This document shows, one piece after another, positions 27,070 to 35,543 of a DNA stretch of 53,343 bases. A program made the position numbers and the translations under genes. This stretch comes from Oscillospiraceae bacterium. Its GTDB lineage: Bacteria > Bacillota > Clostridia > Oscillospirales > Ruminococcaceae. Under the pieces are notes generated by a model. It saw nothing but the letters and a program-made list of their open reading frames with translations, was not told where the DNA came from and did no database searches. The number at the start of each line of letters is the position of its first letter. Position 1 is the stretch's first letter. The DNA lies in contig JAAYCI010000040.1 of NCBI GenBank assembly GCA_012729855.1, positions 1 to 53,343 of the forward strand. Direction: 5' to 3'.

Positions 27070-28671
27070 CTAGGCAAACAGCGCCTCGGCGTTGGCCATC
27101 AGGGTGTCCACGTCGCTGGCCGAGACAAGCAGGTAGGCTTCGTCGGCAAAGCTTACCAGGTAATGCTCGCTGCCGTAGGGGATGAAGGCCAGGGATATTT
27201 CGGTATAGGCGTCAGTGTTACGGTAGAAGGTGAACTCAATGGGGGACACGCCCTGGGTGGGGATTTCGTTGGCGCTGTCGCCGGGAATGTCGGCGTCTTC
27301 GGGGGCGGTGTTGTCGGGCATGCTGCTGTCTTCGGGTGTGGAGGTGCCCGAAGCCACAGCACTTGCCGATGTGTCATCCGCAGCAGGTTCGGTGCTTGCG
27401 TCTTCTGCGCCGGCTGCTTCGCTCTGGTTCGGGCTGCCCAGCGTGCCCGCGGCCGTCATGCTGTTCAGGCTGTTCAGCAAGCTTTGCACGGCGTCGGCGT
27501 CTAGTTCTTTGCCGTTGCTGGTGTAGCGGTTACCCTCGTCGCCGGCCTCAATGGTCACCACGTTGATGGCGTCGTCCAGCCGCAAATCGAACGCGGTCAG
27601 GGTGTCCCAGTTCAGCGGGCATACATCGTCGGGCCGTAAAGTCTCGTAGCTTGCCCCTATCAGGCCATCGGCCGTTTCGGGGGCAATGATGTACACCATG
27701 CTGGAGCCCTCGATCATCGCGTAGGGGTAGCCGTCGCCGCTGGTGCCGCCTATCAGCAGGGTGAAGGTGGCGGGGGTTACCTCCTCCCGGGTAATGGTGT
27801 TGCCGCTGGCATCGGTTTCGCCGGTGTCCACGGTGGCGCGGTTCTCATAGTTCAGCGTGATGGTGGCCCGCGGCGCGTCCATGCCATACGCGGCCAGGTC
27901 GGCCTCGGTGGCCTTGTAGGTCATGCAGCCAAGCCAGTCTACATCGGTAACCAGGCTATAGAGTGTGGACACCTTGTTGGCATCCAGGGGCTTCAGCGTG
28001 CCGTCCACATCTGTAAACCAGATGTACTTGTCGGTATAGCTGAAGGTGGCGCCGTCATCCCGGCGGTTCAGCTGCAGGGTGTGGTCATCGGTGGCAATGT
28101 CCACCTGCTGGATATAGGTAATGCCCGGCAGGGTCTCGTACTGTATCATGTCGTTCAGCGTGTAGGCAAAGGCTTTGGGCAGGTCTTCGCTCACCAGGTA
28201 CAGCTTGGTGGTGTCGCCGTTCACCTGCATATAATAAGCTTCGGAAAAGTTGCTGTAGTCGCCAATGGTCATCACATAGGTTTCGCCGCCGGTGGTGGTG
28301 GCGGTAATGGTGAAGGCGGGGTCGTCCAGCCCGTATTCCGCCATGTCGTCCGGCTCTGTAAGGGTTTGCACCGCCTGCGCGGTGGCCAGGCTGGCGGCCA
28401 TGGTGTAGGGGGTGTTTTGCTCCAGCGGGAAGCCGGGCTCGGCCGGGTAGGTCCAAACGCTGTCATTTTGCGCCACCGTCAGGTCGACATCGCTGAACTG
28501 CCAGCGCAGGGTGGCGATATCCGATGAGGCAAACGGCAGGATGGCCGTGCCGCTGGTGTCGCCCTCCGGCGTGGTTTCGGGCTCGGCGGTGAGGGCCGAC
28601 ACCAGGAAATACCCGCCGATGCCCACCACCAGGATGGCCGCCAGGATCAGCAGCTTGGTGCGCTGTTTCAT
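27070..28671 (-). CDS. DUF4340-type protein of a Gld-like ABC operon
   Basis: This 533-residue protein has one N-terminal membrane helix (about residues 8-28) and a large outer domain of repeated beta-rich units, typical of DUF4340 proteins that follow GldG genes. A low-complexity stretch rich in Ala, Glu, Asp, Ser and Thr (about residues 410-470) splits the last unit. Its ATG overlaps the stop of the GldG-like gene by four bases, so it is the last gene of the four-gene operon. Function unknown; it probably acts on the cell surface with the exporter. Confidence 0.85.
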   Translation of the reverse strand: MKQRTKLLILAAILVVGIGGYFLVSALTAEPETTPEGDTSGTAILPFASSDIATLRWQFSDVDLTVAQNDSVWTYPAEPGFPLEQNTPYTMAASLATAQAVQTLTEPDDMAEYGLDDPAFTITATTTGGETYVMTIGDYSNFSEAYYMQVNGDTTKLYLVSEDLPKAFAYTLNDMIQYETLPGITYIQQVDIATDDHTLQLNRRDDGATFSYTDKYIWFTDVDGTLKPLDANKVSTLYSLVTDVDWLGCMTYKATEADLAAYGMDAPRATITLNYENRATVDTGETDASGNTITREEVTPATFTLLIGGTSGDGYPYAMIEGSSMVYIIAPETADGLIGASYETLRPDDVCPLNWDTLTAFDLRLDDAINVVTIEAGDEGNRYTSNGKELDADAVQSLLNSLNSMTAAGTLGSPNQSEAAGAEDASTEPAADDTSASAVASGTSTPEDSSMPDNTAPEDADIPGDSANEIPTQGVSPIEFTFYRNTDAYTEISLAFIPYGSEHYLVSFADEAYLLVSASDVDTLMANAEALFA

Positions 28672-30164
28672 CGGCGCCGCCTCCTCACCATAACAATAAC
28701 GCCAATGGCGATGAGCACCACGGGCACCACCCCGATGAACACCACGCTGAGTGCCGTGATGGCCGAGGAGGGAATGGTGAGCTGTTCGGCTGTCAGGCTT
28801 TTGGCATGGATGGCAATGGCCTGGTCACGCTCGCACATCCACGCCATGGTGTTCACAAACAGGTCCTGGTTGCCGCCGGCCACCAGGGTGCTTATTTCGG
28901 GGTTCAGCAGCTCGGAGGCCGTATACCACACAACGTTGGTGGTGGTGTCGCCCACGGTCTCGGTCATCACCGTGCCCACGGCAAAGGGGCCAACAATGTC
29001 GCCTTCCTCCATCGCCTCGGTGGTCAGGTTGAAGCCGGCCACCTTGGAGTAGGACTGCTCGGTGGTTTTCAGTATCTCGGTCACCGTTAAGGTGTCGCGG
29101 GTGTCGCCGGTAACGGTAAGGCCCTGTGCAATGGGCATCAGCACATAAAAGCCCTCGTCTATAAGCGGCGTGGTAATGGCATGGGAGCTGATTTGCGGCA
29201 GCAGGTAGTAAGGCACGCCCCGCAGGTTGCGGTTGTTGTTGCCCTCAAACACAAAGCCGTCCTGTACCTCCACGCCGTAATAGGCCATCAGGCCCTGCAG
29301 GTTGGGCAAAAGCTCGCCGTTCAGGTAGTCGGTGATCACCAGCAGGTTGCCGCCGCCCATCAGGTATTCTTTCAGCAGGGCGGTTTCCTCGGTGGAGAGG
29401 TCGCGCTCGGGGGCGTAGATGAACAGCGCGTCGGCGTCCTCGGGCACGGCCGGGGTGCTCAGCAGGTTCAGGTTGGCAAAGGTGATGTTCTGCTTCTGCA
29501 CGGCCTTGCGCATCTCGGTGGGCAGGGTCAGCTCGCCGTGCCCCTGCAGGATGTAAACCACCGGGAGGTCGTCGCTGGTCACATAGTCTATGGCGCTGGT
29601 AATGGCGCTTTCGGCCTCGTACTGGTAGGCGTAGCCGCCGGTGGCGCTGTCGTATACGCTGGTCACAATGTCGTTGTAGCTCACGTACTTGCTGCGCTCG
29701 CCGTTCACCACAATCAGGCTATTGTTGTACAGGGTGTCGGTGGTGTATTGGGTGGCGAAGTTGGGGTGTACCAGCGGGTCTTTTTTCTCGATGTGAATTT
29801 TGTCCGACAGCGCGGCGTAGCGGTCCAGCGACTGGGTGACGTAGTTGTCCTCCTGGCCGTTCTGCACCAGCCAGTAGAAGGTGATGTCGTCCTCAAGGCC
29901 GCCCACAATGGTTTCGGTTTGCTCGCCCAGCTCAAAAATCTGGCCGGGGGTCAGGTCCAGCTGGGTGGCGGTGGCGGGCAGCAGGCCCACCAGCATGTTT
30001 ACCACCACCACAATGGCAATAACCACCACGCTAACAACAATGCTGTAGCCGCCCGCGCGGAAGGCGCGGTTTTTCACGGGTTTCTTGCCGCCGGTTTCGG
30101 GTGCGTTGTTGTTGGTCTCCGGCGCAGCGCCGGTTTCGGGGGTCTGGTTTTCTTTCTTGGCCAT
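28668..30164 (-). CDS. GldG-like ABC transporter auxiliary protein
   Basis: This 498-residue protein starts with a polar Pro/Glu/Asn-rich cytoplasmic tail. A membrane helix follows (about residues 45-66), then a large ABC_transp_aux outer domain (with LDLTPGQIFELGEQTE and GGNLLVITDYLN), and it ends in a membrane helix and a short basic tail (VRRRRR). ATG 30164 was chosen because AAGGAGGT lies seven bases upstream; a GTG three codons earlier is too close to that site. The start overlaps the permease stop by one base (TGATG). Similar proteins serve gliding motility in Bacteroidetes but are widespread in non-gliding Firmicutes, where the role is unclear. Confidence 0.88.
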   Translation of the reverse strand: MAKKENQTPETGAAPETNNNAPETGGKKPVKNRAFRAGGYSIVVSVVVIAIVVVVNMLVGLLPATATQLDLTPGQIFELGEQTETIVGGLEDDITFYWLVQNGQEDNYVTQSLDRYAALSDKIHIEKKDPLVHPNFATQYTTDTLYNNSLIVVNGERSKYVSYNDIVTSVYDSATGGYAYQYEAESAITSAIDYVTSDDLPVVYILQGHGELTLPTEMRKAVQKQNITFANLNLLSTPAVPEDADALFIYAPERDLSTEETALLKEYLMGGGNLLVITDYLNGELLPNLQGLMAYYGVEVQDGFVFEGNNNRNLRGVPYYLLPQISSHAITTPLIDEGFYVLMPIAQGLTVTGDTRDTLTVTEILKTTEQSYSKVAGFNLTTEAMEEGDIVGPFAVGTVMTETVGDTTTNVVWYTASELLNPEISTLVAGGNQDLFVNTMAWMCERDQAIAIHAKSLTAEQLTIPSSAITALSVVFIGVVPVVLIAIGVIVMVRRRRR

Positions 30165-31027
30165 CAGCTCCACCTCCTTTTTTCCATGGATTGTACAGAC
30201 AGGAACAGGAAGATGACGATGATGCTGATAAAGTAGACCAGGGCATTGATGTCAAAGATGCCGTCGATGAAGGTATCGAAGCGCACGAAGGGGGAAAGCT
30301 GCTGCACAAAGCTGAGGAACAGCCCCTCAAACCACTCGGGCCTAAGCACGTAGGCCAGAACCAAAACCACCTCGCCGGCCACGAACACCACCAGCGCCGC
30401 GAAGGTGCTTTTGGTTAGCAGCCGTACAATAACGGCCACCACCAGGATAAGCACCGCCAGCGCGATGAGGGACGAGAACGCGGTGGCCGGCACAAAGCTG
30501 GCCAGCGAGCCCATGAAGTAGAGCAGCAGCATGACCACAAAGCAGATACCCGCGGCCACGGCCTGGTTTTCGGTGATGGTGGAGATGAACATGCCAATGG
30601 CCGCCAGCGCGGCGCCCAGCATCAAAAAGGCAAACAGCGCGCTGTAGGCGCTGGGCAGGTACACATTGCCAAAGGCCATAAAAATAAGCGGGTAGATGCA
30701 CATGATGACGCAGGGCAGCGCGATGACCGCCAGCATGGCCAGGTACTTGCCCATCACAATTTTGCCCATGCCCAGCGGCAGGGAATAGAGCAGCTGGTCG
30801 GTTTTCTGGCGGCGTTCCTCGGCCATTACCCGCATGGTGAGGATGGGGATGGTGACGAGGAAAACGAAGGTCATCATGGGCAGCACGTACTCAAAGTTGG
30901 CGTAGTTGCCGTTCAGGTTGTATATCATGGAGAAGATGCCGGCGAACAGCAATACAAAGGCGGCAAACACATAGCCGATGATGCCGGTATAGTAGGAGCG
31001 GTACTCCCGTTTAAATATCGCTTTCAT
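30164..31027 (-). CDS. ABC-2 type permease (GldF-like)
   Basis: This 287-residue permease has six to seven membrane helices and the ABC-2 signature region LTMRVMAEERRQKTDQLLYS after helix 2. GAGGAGGT precedes ATG 31027. Its start lies inside the end of the ATPase gene (17-base overlap) and its end touches the GldG-like gene, so the operon is tightly coupled. It forms the membrane channel with the ATPase encoded upstream. Substrate unknown. Confidence 0.9.
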   Translation of the reverse strand: MKAIFKREYRSYYTGIIGYVFAAFVLLFAGIFSMIYNLNGNYANFEYVLPMMTFVFLVTIPILTMRVMAEERRQKTDQLLYSLPLGMGKIVMGKYLAMLAVIALPCVIMCIYPLIFMAFGNVYLPSAYSALFAFLMLGAALAAIGMFISTITENQAVAAGICFVVMLLLYFMGSLASFVPATAFSSLIALAVLILVVAVIVRLLTKSTFAALVVFVAGEVVLVLAYVLRPEWFEGLFLSFVQQLSPFVRFDTFIDGIFDINALVYFISIIVIFLFLSVQSMEKRRWS

Positions 31028-32066
31028 GGGGCACCTCCTCTATGGTCTCGTCGCCAAAGCTTAAATCGGCCATCACCATGCCGCCCACCTCGGCCATCAC
31101 GGGGGTATCATCGGGTGGGGCGTCGTCGGTATCCTTGGTGGTCAACTCCAGGAAGATCTCCTCCAGGCTGGCGCGGGAGAGCGCCATGCGCACAATGGGC
31201 TTGCGGATATCGCTGAAGGCGAAGAATACTTTTTCGGAGAGGTCGTCGCCGCCGCTGGATTCAATGGTTACCTGCTGGGCGCCCGGCATATCGGGCGCCG
31301 GCACACTGGCCAGGCTGGTGATGCCGTCCACCTTTTCCAGCGCGGCCTCCACCTCTTTCAGGCTGGCTTTCACCGTAAGCTGCAGCGTGGCGGTGCCGGC
31401 AAACAGCTTCTCCAGGTTTTCGGGGGTGTCGCTGGCCACCAGCTTGCCGTGGGATATAATCAGGATGGCGTCGCACACCGCCCGCACCTCGCTGAGGATA
31501 TGGCTGCTGAGGATGACGGTGTGGTCCTTGCCCAGCTTTGTAATCAAATCGCGTATTTCAATAATCTGCAACGGGTCCAGCCCCACGGTGGGCTCGTCCA
31601 GTATGATGACCTGCGGCTCGCCCAGCAGGGCCTGTGCCAGCCCCACCCGCTGCCGGTAGCCCTTGGAAAGCTGCTTGATCAGCCGGTTTTGCACGTCCTC
31701 AATGCCGGTAACGCCGGTCACATATTCCAGCTGCTTGTCAATGTCGGGCTTGGCAACGCCCTTGGCCTTGGCCACAAATATCAGGTATTCCCGGGGCGTC
31801 ATGTCGGGGTATAGCGGCGGCTGCTCGGGCAGGTAGCCAATCAGCTTTTTTGCCTTCTCCGCGTCGGCAAAAATGTCATACCCGTCAATGGTCACCTGCC
31901 CTTCGGTGGCAGACAGGCAGCCCGTCATGATGTTCATGGTGGTGGATTTTCCCGCCCCGTTTGGCCCCAGAAAGCCGTATATCTTCCCGCTCTCGATGGT
32001 GAAGTTGAGGTCGGAAACGGCTGTGTGGTTGCCATAGCGTTTGGTCAAATGGCTAATCTCAATCAA
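31011..32066 (-). CDS. ABC transporter ATPase (GldA-type)
   Basis: This 351-residue ATPase has Walker A GPNGAGKST (34-42), a modified signature LSKGYRQRVGLAQ, Walker B VIILDEPTVGLDP and H-loop SSHIL. The long C-terminal extension (after about residue 230) is common in exporters that pair with GldF-type permeases. The start is TTG 32066, six bases after GGAGGG. It is the first gene of the ATPase-permease-GldG-DUF4340 operon. The name GldA here refers to the gliding ABC ATPase and is not related to the dehydrogenase at 9139. Confidence 0.9.
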   Translation of the reverse strand: MIEISHLTKRYGNHTAVSDLNFTIESGKIYGFLGPNGAGKSTTMNIMTGCLSATEGQVTIDGYDIFADAEKAKKLIGYLPEQPPLYPDMTPREYLIFVAKAKGVAKPDIDKQLEYVTGVTGIEDVQNRLIKQLSKGYRQRVGLAQALLGEPQVIILDEPTVGLDPLQIIEIRDLITKLGKDHTVILSSHILSEVRAVCDAILIISHGKLVASDTPENLEKLFAGTATLQLTVKASLKEVEAALEKVDGITSLASVPAPDMPGAQQVTIESSGGDDLSEKVFFAFSDIRKPIVRMALSRASLEEIFLELTTKDTDDAPPDDTPVMAEVGGMVMADLSFGDETIEEVPHESDI

Positions 32067-32369
32067 GTGCTTCCCTCCAAACCTGTTTTACCGATGTTTG
32101 TATGCCGTGTTTTCAGCCGGTCGCATCAGATAGATTTAAGCATATAAATGTATGGTAACTGTGAAAAGGTGAAAAAATAAAGCCCAGGGGCCGAGCGCCT
32201 GGAAACAGATGGCCCCAGCAGCTATTATACGGTATGAAGCAACTTGGAGGCAAGACAGAGTTTGCATAATCATGCCCCCGACAGCCTTGGGTGCGTCGGG
32301 GGCATGGTTGGGCTTGAAACAGGCGGTTATTGAGGTACTGGAACCGAAGACCAGGGCGTGTCCCTAACA
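32067..32369. other. Intergenic region between sigma/anti-sigma and ABC operons
   Basis: A long hairpin, CATGCCCCCGAC (32271-32282) with GTCGGGGGCATG (32295-32306), probably terminates the anti-sigma transcript on the minus strand, although no T-run follows. The rest is the upstream region of the ABC ATPase gene, without an obvious promoter match. No gene was seen. Confidence 0.45.
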
Positions 32370-34025
32370 TCAGTCGTCGTCCGCTTCATCCATGTCCCAG
32401 TCCAGGATGGCGCCGGTGGCGGCGTCTATTTCGTAGTCGTATTCGGTGCCGCCGTATGTGAACTCCACATCATAAACCAGAACGCCGTCTTCCTTCTCCA
32501 GCTTGATTTCAAGCACCCGCATCTCGCCGGCCGGCACGCTGGAATGGCCGGCGGCAATGGCTTGGGCCTGCTCGGCACTGATGGTGCCGGTGGCAGCGGG
32601 CGGTGTGGCCGCCGGGTTTTCCGGGGCGGGCGCCGGTGTGCTTGAAGCGCTGGCCGGCGCTGTGCTGGAACTGCTTGCCGGCGCTGGCGGGTTGTCGGAG
32701 GCCGGCTGGGGGAGTGTGCTGGCCGGTGGTTCGGCCGGCTGGCTGGCGCCGCCACCCAGCTGGTAAATATAGTGGTCCAGTATGTTCCCGGTGTTGGTAT
32801 CCACCAGGTAACGGTATTTGGAGTGGCTGTCCATGAATATCAGCTCATAAAGCCATACGCCCTGCTTTTGGTACCGCACAGCTTTTACAAAGCGGGCGTC
32901 CGCCTGCTGCAGGCCGGCATGCTGCAGCGCAATGGCCTTGGCCTCGTCCTCGGTGAGGGGGCCGGCCGCCACGCCGCTGTTGTCATTTGTCTGTGCCGGG
33001 TGTTCCACCGGCTCGGTTTCCTGCTTCAGCACGGCGGCGGTCTGCGCGTCTATCTCATACTCGTATTCGGCGGCGGTGGTGGCAAACTCCACCTCATACA
33101 CCATCCGGCCGTCCTCGTAGTCCAGCTCTGTTTGGATGCTTACCAGGTTGCTGCGCACCACGCCGGCATAGGCCAGGGCCACGGCCTCCGCCTTTTCCTC
33201 GCCAATGTAGGCCGTGCTGCTGGCCTGCCCGCTATAGGCCACGCCCTCCAGCGCGGTTTGCTTGGAGCTGAGCAGCAGGGAGATGTCATTGATGGATAGC
33301 GCGGCCATGGCGGCAAAGTCCAGCTGCGGGTTTTGGCTTACCAGAAGGTCCACCAGGGCGGCCTTGCCCAGCGAGATGCCGTATTGCCCGGCCAGCTGGC
33401 GCAGGCGGTCGTCGTCGGCCAGTGTTTGGCTAAGCACGGCGCCGTCCACGGCGTTGCTGTTCAGGATGCTGCCCACCTCGTTGGCCAGCCGTTCCTGCAG
33501 CGCCGCGCCCTTTTGGGCGTTATTGTTTTCCACCGAGATCAAAATGGTGTTCTTGTTGGCGCTGATATACCCGTGCTTGAGCATGGAGCCGATCAGCGCG
33601 TTCACGGCCACGTCCAAATCGACGTTCTCCAGGTTCATGCCATCCAGGATATCATCGGCCTCGGCGTTCAGCGCGGTGGCGGCCAGCACCTTTTCGGCGC
33701 GTGTTACCTGCAGCTCAATGCTGGGGTTCACGTCAAAGCTGACAATGGCGTCCAGCCCGTTTACATAGCTGAAACCACTGTACAGCCCCAACAGCAGCAC
33801 CAGCACCGCCGCGGCGGAAACCACCCAGCGCAACGCGCGCCGGCGCTTTTGGGGGGGCGCAGCGTCAAGCGGGAATGTGAGGGTGTTGGGCTGGGCCGGT
33901 GCAGCTTCCACGCCGACGGTATCCCCGGCCCCTACCCGGCGAAGGACGTTTGGCAGCACGTCGGGCGTTTGGGCGGCCACGGCGCGGGCCAGGCTTTCCT
34001 GTAGTTCATGTTTGCTGAGGGCCAT
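32370..34025 (-). CDS. RsgI-like anti-sigma factor with PepSY repeats
   Basis: This 551-residue protein has a short cytoplasmic N-terminus, one membrane helix (about residues 66-88), then the RsgI juxtamembrane domain beginning VSFDVNPSIELQV. The Asn100-Pro101 bond sits where RsgI proteins are known to self-cleave. Outside the cell it carries PepSY-like units (about 265-345, 355-430 and 485-551, each with an EYEYEID or EYDYEID-type strand), linked by Pro/Ala/Ser-rich segments. ATG 34025 follows AAGGAGGAGG at seven bases, just after the sigma gene stop. It should hold the sigma factor inactive until an external signal acts. The signal is unknown. Confidence 0.85.
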   Translation of the reverse strand: MALSKHELQESLARAVAAQTPDVLPNVLRRVGAGDTVGVEAAPAQPNTLTFPLDAAPPQKRRRALRWVVSAAAVLVLLLGLYSGFSYVNGLDAIVSFDVNPSIELQVTRAEKVLAATALNAEADDILDGMNLENVDLDVAVNALIGSMLKHGYISANKNTILISVENNNAQKGAALQERLANEVGSILNSNAVDGAVLSQTLADDDRLRQLAGQYGISLGKAALVDLLVSQNPQLDFAAMAALSINDISLLLSSKQTALEGVAYSGQASSTAYIGEEKAEAVALAYAGVVRSNLVSIQTELDYEDGRMVYEVEFATTAAEYEYEIDAQTAAVLKQETEPVEHPAQTNDNSGVAAGPLTEDEAKAIALQHAGLQQADARFVKAVRYQKQGVWLYELIFMDSHSKYRYLVDTNTGNILDHYIYQLGGGASQPAEPPASTLPQPASDNPPAPASSSSTAPASASSTPAPAPENPAATPPAATGTISAEQAQAIAAGHSSVPAGEMRVLEIKLEKEDGVLVYDVEFTYGGTEYDYEIDAATGAILDWDMDEADDD

Positions 34026-34027
34026 AT

Positions 34028-34609
34028 TCACGCCTCCTCCTTCAGGTAGTTTTGCAGCTTGGGCAGCGCCCGCCGGTATTTGGAAAGCACGGTGCCCAGC
34101 GGCAGCTCCAGCAGCGCGGCAATCTCCCGGTGCTTCAGGCCCGTCAGGCTGTGCAGCATCACAATCTGCCGCTCGTCGTCGCCCAAAATGCCCAGCGCGG
34201 CCTGCAGCACCAGCCTGTCCAGGGTGTTTTGCTCAAAGCCGGCGGTGGGGGGCGGCGCGGGGCTGTCCTCCAGCGGGGTGTCGGTGCCGGATTTTTTGCG
34301 CAGCCTCATGCGGGCCAGGTTGCGCACAATGGTGAGGATCCAGGCCATGGGCTTGCCCATGGGGCGATAGCTGGCGGCGTTGCTGTACACGGCCACATAG
34401 GTGTCCTGCATCACGTCCTCGGCGCTTTGCGGCTGCCGCAAAATGGACAGCGCAAAGCCATACACCGCAGCGTTTGTGCAGGCATATAGCTTTTCAAGTG
34501 CCGCCATATCGCCCTGTGCCATTTGGGCAAGGCAGTGCTCGCAAAGCGCATCGGTTTGTTGTGTTTGTGCATGGTTTTGGCTGGTGGACATCATAAGCAT
34601 GAACAGCAT
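34028..34609 (-). CDS. ECF-like RNA polymerase sigma factor
   Basis: This 193-residue protein has sigma region 2 (LYACTNAAVYGFALSILRQP, AEDVMQDTYVAVY, and AWILTIVRNLARMRLRK) and region 4 (DDERQIVMLHSLTGLKHREI, then PLGTVLSKYRRALPKLQ). Regions 1 and 3 are missing, as in extracytoplasmic function sigma factors. The start is ATG 34609 near AGGGTG; an open frame continues upstream without a site. The anti-sigma gene follows two bases after the stop. A hairpin GGCGGG/CCCGCC lies in the leader (about 34642-34663). It probably controls an envelope regulon, and its own operon. Confidence 0.9.
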   Translation of the reverse strand: MLFMLMMSTSQNHAQTQQTDALCEHCLAQMAQGDMAALEKLYACTNAAVYGFALSILRQPQSAEDVMQDTYVAVYSNAASYRPMGKPMAWILTIVRNLARMRLRKKSGTDTPLEDSPAPPPTAGFEQNTLDRLVLQAALGILGDDERQIVMLHSLTGLKHREIAALLELPLGTVLSKYRRALPKLQNYLKEEA

Positions 34610-34776
34610 CCTATCACCCTGATGTATTATTAATGTTTGGCCGGCGGGTTTTATTGCCCGCCTTTTGCATTGTAGCATATAAACGGGGAAAAGTGGCAGA
34701 ATGGGCAAAGCTGACAAATTATTAACGTTCAATTCTGGCGTTATTACCAAAGATTGCCCCAAAAAGCGGAAATCAC

Positions 34777-34819
34777 TTACAAAAGGCTTACATTTTAAGT
34801 ATAATTGATATATACTTAA
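34777..34819 (+). promoter_or_regulatory. Promoter and operator-like repeat before the CarD gene
   Basis: -35 TTACAA (34777-34782) and -10 TATAAT (34800-34805) are separated by 17 bases. An 8-bp inverted repeat, TTAAGTAT (34795-34802) with ATACTTAA (34812-34819), overlaps the -10, as a repressor site would. Confidence 0.65.
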
Positions 34820-34860
34820 ATTTTTTGTAAACAAGGGCACAGACGGAAAGCGAGGACGAC

Positions 34861-35391
34861 ATGTATTCTGTGGATGATTTGGTGGTTTATGGCAGCATGG
34901 GCGTATGCACGGTAACCGACATCTGCGTGCCGGATTTGCCGGGCATGGAAAACCAGTGCTATATTTTGAAGCCGCATTTTGTGGCCAATTCCAAGGTATA
35001 CGCACCGGTGGAGGGCAACCCGGTGAAGATGCGGCTGATGATTACAGCCAAGCAGGCCAAAACGTTGATAGACAGCATGCCGGATATTGAGGTGTTTCCC
35101 ACCGACAACAAGGAACGGCAGGAGATGTACAACACCTATAAAAGCGTGGTGAAATCGGCCGATTGCTTTTTGCTGGCCCGGCTGATAAAAACCCTGTACG
35201 AAAAGAAGCTGCGCACACTGGAGCAGAAAAAGACAGTACCCAGTGTGGAGAAGGAATTGTTCGACATTGCCGAAAAGAACCTGTTTGGCGAGCTGGCGGC
35301 CGCTTTGGATATGCCTATTGAAGAGGTGGAGGGCTATATCAGCGACCGGCTGGGAGACAGCACGCCGCTGATGCGCAGCAATGCGTCATAA
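34861..35391 (+). CDS. CarD/CdnL-family transcription factor
   Basis: This 176-residue protein has the CarD/TRCF RNA polymerase-interacting domain at the N-terminus (MYSVDDLVVYGSMGVCTVTD), followed by a helical DNA-binding part (from about residue 60, with LIDSMPDIEVFPTDNKERQE). CarD proteins bind the polymerase beta subunit and stabilise open complexes at promoters. ATG 34861 follows GCGAGGACGAC, a modest ribosome binding site. It has its own promoter and terminator. Many Firmicutes CarD-like proteins act in stress or developmental control; the role here is unknown. Confidence 0.9.
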   Translation: MYSVDDLVVYGSMGVCTVTDICVPDLPGMENQCYILKPHFVANSKVYAPVEGNPVKMRLMITAKQAKTLIDSMPDIEVFPTDNKERQEMYNTYKSVVKSADCFLLARLIKTLYEKKLRTLEQKKTVPSVEKELFDIAEKNLFGELAAALDMPIEEVEGYISDRLGDSTPLMRSNAS

Positions 35392-35416
35392 AAATGCTGC
35401 AGCCACATGAAACAGC

Positions 35417-35443
35417 TAAACCCCGCCGCTTGGCGGGGTTTTC
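35417..35443 (+). terminator. Terminator of the CarD gene
   Basis: AACCCCGCC pairs with GGCGGGGTT around a short loop, followed by TTCTGTTG. Confidence 0.85.
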
Positions 35444-35543
35444 TGTTGTTGCCAATTTTATTCAGATGATTTACAATGATATCTTAAGCGGGCGCTGCCG
35501 GGCGGTGGCGGCCCACCAATAATTTGAACCAAGAGGGATGCCT

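Noticed and set aside
32271-32306. A strong hairpin considered as a full Rho-independent terminator
   Set aside because: No T-run follows the stem on either strand, so it was kept only as a probable processing or weak termination site.
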